DNA of 18,540 nt from an uncultured bacterium (GTDB lineage Bacteria; Bacillota; Clostridia; Christensenellales; QALW01), in assembly GCA_905214315.1 (NCBI GenBank), contig CAJMLN010000040.1, forward strand, positions 1 through 18,540, read 5' to 3'. Every line of letters starts with the position of its first letter. Position 1 is the stretch's first letter. The notes beneath the pieces are model-generated. The model was not told where the DNA came from, ran no database searches, and saw nothing but the letters and a program-made list of their open reading frames with translations. Below are positions 16,415-18,540 of this stretch, in pieces. Made by a program: the position numbers and the translations under genes.

Positions 16415-16443
16415 AAAGTTTGAATAGAAGAGGTGTTTTGTAA

Positions 16444-16680
16444 ATGCAAAAAGTAACTGTAAATCTAAGTGAATCTCAACAAATTAAAAATTTTGTAAAC
16501 ATCGTAAATAAATATGCTTTCGATATGGACTTGCGTTCCGGTCGATATGTCGTTGATGCAAAGAGCATCCTCGGTATTTTTAGCTTAGATCTTTCAAAGC
16601 CCGTAGAACTTGAGATTTTCTCCGAAGATCAGGACGCTATCGAAAAATTTATGGAAGACATCAAACCCTATCTGGTATAA
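16444..16680 (+). CDS. HPr-like protein lacking the phosphorylatable histidine
   Basis: This 78-residue protein has the HPr beta-alpha fold pattern: VTV strand, helix, then DAKSILGIFSLDL (38-50), equivalent to the HPr segment around the regulatory serine (KSIMGVMSL). Ser41 matches Ser46 of HPr. The loop that carries His15 in HPr (GLHARPA) is replaced by about residues 8-16 (LSESQQIKN), and the whole protein has no histidine. It therefore cannot pass phosphate in a sugar phosphotransferase system. If Ser41 is still a target, it might act only in regulation, like Crh, which also lacks His15 but keeps the serine. GAGGTG lies about 9-10 bases before ATG. Two hairpins separate it from the DUF4364-type gene. 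Confidence 0.85.
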   Translation: MQKVTVNLSESQQIKNFVNIVNKYAFDMDLRSGRYVVDAKSILGIFSLDLSKPVELEIFSEDQDAIEKFMEDIKPYLV

Positions 16681-16730
16681 CGATGTTTTTACAAAACGGC
16701 GTATTTATACAAGGGGAAATGGAAAATTAT

Positions 16731-16747
16731 CCGCTTTTTTAAAGCGG
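16731..16747 (+). promoter_or_regulatory. Hairpin between the HPr-like and DUF4364-type genes
   Basis: CCGCTTT (16731-16737) and AAAGCGG (16741-16747) pair over 7 bases with a TTT loop. The flanks (AAGGGGAAAT and ATTCCTCTTT) could extend the stem with mismatches. The U-run after it is weak, so it may be a poor terminator or part of a regulated leader. Confidence 0.45.
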
Positions 16748-16782
16748 TATTCCTCTTTGTGCTGAAAAATATTACAACAATA

Positions 16783-16812
16783 AAGAAGGCACGGCAGTGT
16801 CTTCTTATTTTT
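16783..16812 (+). terminator. Terminator-type hairpin touching the DUF4364 ribosome-binding site
   Basis: AAGAAGGCAC (16783-16792) and GTGTCTTCTT (16797-16806) pair over 10 bases (one G-U) with loop GGCA, followed by ATTTTT. The AGGAGG ribosome-binding site begins only two bases later (16814). It could end the HPr-like transcript, or act as an attenuator if RNA continues into the next gene. Confidence 0.65.
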
Positions 16813-16823
16813 CAGGAGGATTT

Positions 16824-17345
16824 ATGACATTTACAGAAATCGCACTGACTGTACTGTACCTGCTTCAACATTCTGGAGTCCCGCTAAGCATGGAACAAAT
16901 AAGTGACGCTTTAGAAAATACAGGTGCCTATACTTATATGGACGCAGCCATTGCCGTAAATAATTTAGAAGAACAAGGCTTGCTTTTAAAACAATCTTCA
17001 CCCACAAGTCCACTCTACAGCATAACGGTTCAAGGGAGGCTTATCTTATCCCGTCTTACTAACGAAATCCGTGGTTCAGTCCGCCGCGCCATCGTAGATT
17101 ACTGTGAAAAAAACTTAAAAAGCTTCAGTCTTGAGGCAAATACTTCTTCCGCTCTTTCTTTTGACGGCCAGCAATATCAAGTAATTCTTGAAGCTTTTGA
17201 TAAAGGCGCGTTGTTAGGACAATTTGTTCTGAATGTTTCTGATGGCGACGAAGCGAGATTGATTTGTAGCAATTGGAAAAAATATGCCGATGAAGCGATT
17301 GCTGCTCTATATACAGTCCTCATAAAGGATACGAAAAATTGTTAA
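16824..17345 (+). CDS. DUF4364-family winged-helix protein
   Basis: This 173-residue protein has an N-terminal winged-helix pattern (TEIALTVLYLLQHSGVPLSM through YSITVQGRLILSRL), then a helical and beta C-terminal part. The length and layout match DUF4364, a PadR-like clostridial family of putative DNA-binding proteins with no assigned role. ATG 16824 is chosen because AGGAGG lies directly upstream (16814-16819). An in-frame GTG at 16797 is rejected because it falls in the hairpin's second arm. Its 3' end overlaps the convergent propeller gene by 26 bases, and its intrinsic terminator lies at 17401-17428, inside that gene. Whether it regulates the HPr-like gene or the GH78-like gene is not known. 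Confidence 0.82.
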   Translation: MTFTEIALTVLYLLQHSGVPLSMEQISDALENTGAYTYMDAAIAVNNLEEQGLLLKQSSPTSPLYSITVQGRLILSRLTNEIRGSVRRAIVDYCEKNLKSFSLEANTSSALSFDGQQYQVILEAFDKGALLGQFVLNVSDGDEARLICSNWKKYADEAIAALYTVLIKDTKNC

Positions 17346-18063
17346 TCGGATCAAATTTCCAAACCGTATCGTCACAATAAAGCAAGTCATCAGAATATCT
17401 GCACAGGAGTTTTCCTGTGCTTTTTTTTATGGACAGAAAATTTAAATTTTTATCCAAAACATAATTAAATTCATAACCGCTAAAAATAAGCTTATGATTC
17501 CACAAAAATAATTCCCCAATCTGCCTGGGCATTCTAATTTTTTTAATCAAGTCCAGATGTTCGTTAAACAATTCAATATAGCTATAAAACTCATTATTCA
17601 ACAAAACAAAGATATTTTTATCAAAAAGTACTGTCTGCGGCATTTCATCTAAAAGTATATTCTTGACAATCTCCATATTTTTTATTTGAAAAAGCTTATT
17701 ATCATGATACGAAACAGTATATAGGCTTTCCCCAGCAACAGTAAAATCACATACATGCTCTCCCACACGTATGCTTCGAAACAAGGATCCATTTAAGCTG
17801 TACTGATAGACAGCACCGGTATCCGGGCTGGAAATATAAATAAAAGAGCGATCTACATAAATTCGATTACAGTTTCTTTCAACATTATAGGTTTGAAACA
17901 GAAGGCGAAAGCTTTCATCATAACAGCGAATATAATTTTCACATAAAAAATAAAATCTGTTTTCAGTATAAAAAATTGATTTACACCGCTCGATCGGTAA
18001 TAAAAAAGTTTTTCCGTTTAAAAAAACAAAAACCTCATACGCACCCTTCTTTGCATACCACAC
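17320..18063 (-). CDS. Possible beta-propeller protein, function unknown
   Basis: This 247-residue frame begins with GTG, with GAGG 7 bases before it. It has repeated segments of the type hydrophobic strand, turn and aromatic, such as RIYVDRSFIYISSPDTG, YQYSLNG and NKLFQIKNME, reminiscent of propeller blades, but I cannot assign a family. It is rich in Tyr, Phe, Asn, Lys and Ile, and its DNA is more AT-rich than the central genes, suggesting different origin. No signal peptide or membrane helix is evident. It overlaps the DUF4364-type gene tail to tail by 26 bases. A near-consensus promoter is present at 18080-18109. Because the opposite strand contains only short frames and start, ribosome site and promoter fit, it is probably a real gene. 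Confidence 0.7.
   Translation of the reverse strand: MWYAKKGAYEVFVFLNGKTFLLPIERCKSIFYTENRFYFLCENYIRCYDESFRLLFQTYNVERNCNRIYVDRSFIYISSPDTGAVYQYSLNGSLFRSIRVGEHVCDFTVAGESLYTVSYHDNKLFQIKNMEIVKNILLDEMPQTVLFDKNIFVLLNNEFYSYIELFNEHLDLIKKIRMPRQIGELFLWNHKLIFSGYEFNYVLDKNLNFLSIKKSTGKLLCRYSDDLLYCDDTVWKFDPINNFSYPL
17401..17428 (+). terminator. Intrinsic terminator of the DUF4364-type gene, inside the opposing coding sequence
   Basis: Perfect 8-base arms GCACAGGA (17401-17408) and TCCTGTGC (17413-17420), loop GTTT, followed by eight T (17421-17428). The opposing propeller gene encodes I-K-K-S-T-G-K-L-L-C across it, with AAAAAAAA covering the two lysines. It is 56 bases past the DUF4364 stop. Confidence 0.9.
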
Positions 18064-18079
18064 ATTACCACCTCAAGGC

Positions 18080-18109
18080 AATATATGAAATTCAAAGTTA
18101 TTTTGTCAA
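18080..18109 (-). promoter_or_regulatory. Promoter of the propeller-like gene
   Basis: On the minus strand, a perfect TTGACA (18109-18104), an 18-base spacer and TATATT (18085-18080). Transcription would start near 18073, leaving a leader of only about 10 bases with the ribosome-binding site at its 5' end. Confidence 0.65.
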
Positions 18110-18211
18110 AGGTTTTGTTCCTACTCTGTTTACAATAAAATACAAAAAGAACTCTGCCAACTTATACAATTGTGAATAAACGCAATTTCTGCGCCATAAT
18201 TACAGTATCGT

Positions 18212-18540
18212 TCAGATTGCCATGCGCAGACCCGACAGATTTCCGCTTTCATCATACGTGTACCAGATGCACTGGTCTCCTGTTTTTTGCATAAGGATGG
18301 CCGTGCCGTTTAGGTAGTAATCCGTCTTGACTCCGTTTACCGTCTTACTCGTACGGATTCCGCTGTCGTCATAGGTATAGGTTATCGTATTGTTTGCATC
18401 CGTCACTCCCGAAAGCTGACGTCCTGCCGTCCAGGTAAACATCTTCCCGTTCGTCCAATTTAAGGGGTTGCCGATGGCATCGTAAGTTATCGCCGTTCCG
18501 TTGTAGTTCGTCAGCAGGTCTTTCCACTCCGTATCCCCGT
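18212..18540 (-). CDS. C-terminal fragment of an RHS-repeat protein, N-terminus outside the window
   Basis: The frame is open from the window edge to TGA 18214-18212 (109 codons before the stop). It contains the RHS/YD pattern three times: ITYDAIGNPL, ITYTYDDSGIRTSKTVNG and WYTYDESGNLSGLR. RHS proteins are large secreted or wall-linked proteins used in contact-dependent toxin delivery or adhesion. Full-length cores normally continue with more repeats and a hyper-conserved end before a variable toxin tail. Here the frame stops after GLRMAI, right after a repeat, with no toxin domain. It may be a truncated or displaced tail, as RHS loci often keep orphan fragments. The upstream start and signal peptide cannot be seen. 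Confidence 0.8.
   Translation of the reverse strand, partial: GDTEWKDLLTNYNGTAITYDAIGNPLNWTNGKMFTWTAGRQLSGVTDANNTITYTYDDSGIRTSKTVNGVKTDYYLNGTAILMQKTGDQCIWYTYDESGNLSGLRMAI

Noticed and set aside
16797..16823. GTG start giving nine extra residues on the DUF4364-type protein
   Set aside because: The codon falls in the second arm of the hairpin and has no ribosome-binding site. AGGAGG directly precedes ATG 16824.
1..18540. CRISPR arrays, tRNA or rRNA genes, insertion sequences, phage attachment sites
   Set aside because: No regularly spaced repeats, cloverleaf, rRNA segment, transposase frame or flanking inverted repeats were noticed on reading both strands. A covariance or repeat search could still find something subtle.

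Overview
The window looks like chromosome of an anaerobic, Gram-positive clostridial bacterium. The reasons are strong AAGGAG/GAGG ribosome-binding sites, AT-rich intergenic DNA with near-consensus sigma-A promoters, intrinsic terminators, an NrdR repressor, a DUF4364-type winged-helix protein and an HPr-like protein. No rRNA, tRNA, CRISPR array, transposase or phage gene was seen, and no genus can be named from the sequence alone.

Left part (1-3650): a minus-strand pair encodes a GH99-like/WbsX-type protein and a truncated-by-window lipoprotein whose natural start position reads ATC. A divergent promoter drives rlmD (23S rRNA uracil methyltransferase). Downstream of rlmD is an MmcQ/YjbR-family gene broken by two opposite one-base changes in poly-A runs. 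Middle part (3740-9930): an 892-residue superfamily II helicase carries a predicted two-helix membrane hairpin near its C-terminus. It is followed on the minus strand by two Gfo/Idh/MocA oxidoreductases. These are divergent from an AraC-family regulator that is followed by a Nudix hydrolase.

Right part (10176-16680): a minus-strand operon ybaK-like, FAD-dependent oxidoreductase, murI, nrdR is driven by a near-consensus promoter. It is divergent from a large GH78-like (alpha-L-rhamnosidase-type) cytoplasmic enzyme with an inserted beta-sandwich domain. An HPr-like gene lacking any histidine follows. Far right (16824-18540): a DUF4364-type regulator converges on an AT-rich gene for a possible beta-propeller protein. 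The two genes overlap at their ends, and the regulator's terminator lies inside the other gene's coding sequence. The window ends in the C-terminal piece of an RHS-repeat protein.

The likely theme is intracellular breakdown of an imported plant or host glycan: a GH78-like enzyme, a GH99-like protein, two Gfo/Idh/MocA enzymes, an FAD oxidoreductase and an AraC-type sensor. These genes are interleaved with housekeeping genes (rlmD, murI, nrdR). No transporter is present, so the substrate cannot be named. The most unusual items are the membrane-hairpin helicase, the GH78 domain insertion, the histidine-free HPr-like protein, the terminator-type hairpin touching the DUF4364 ribosome-binding site, and the broken MmcQ/YjbR gene. 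No stretch over 300 bases lacks a gene or gene remnant. The longest gene-free gap is 9931-10175, which holds the nrdR terminator and otherwise nothing recognisable.
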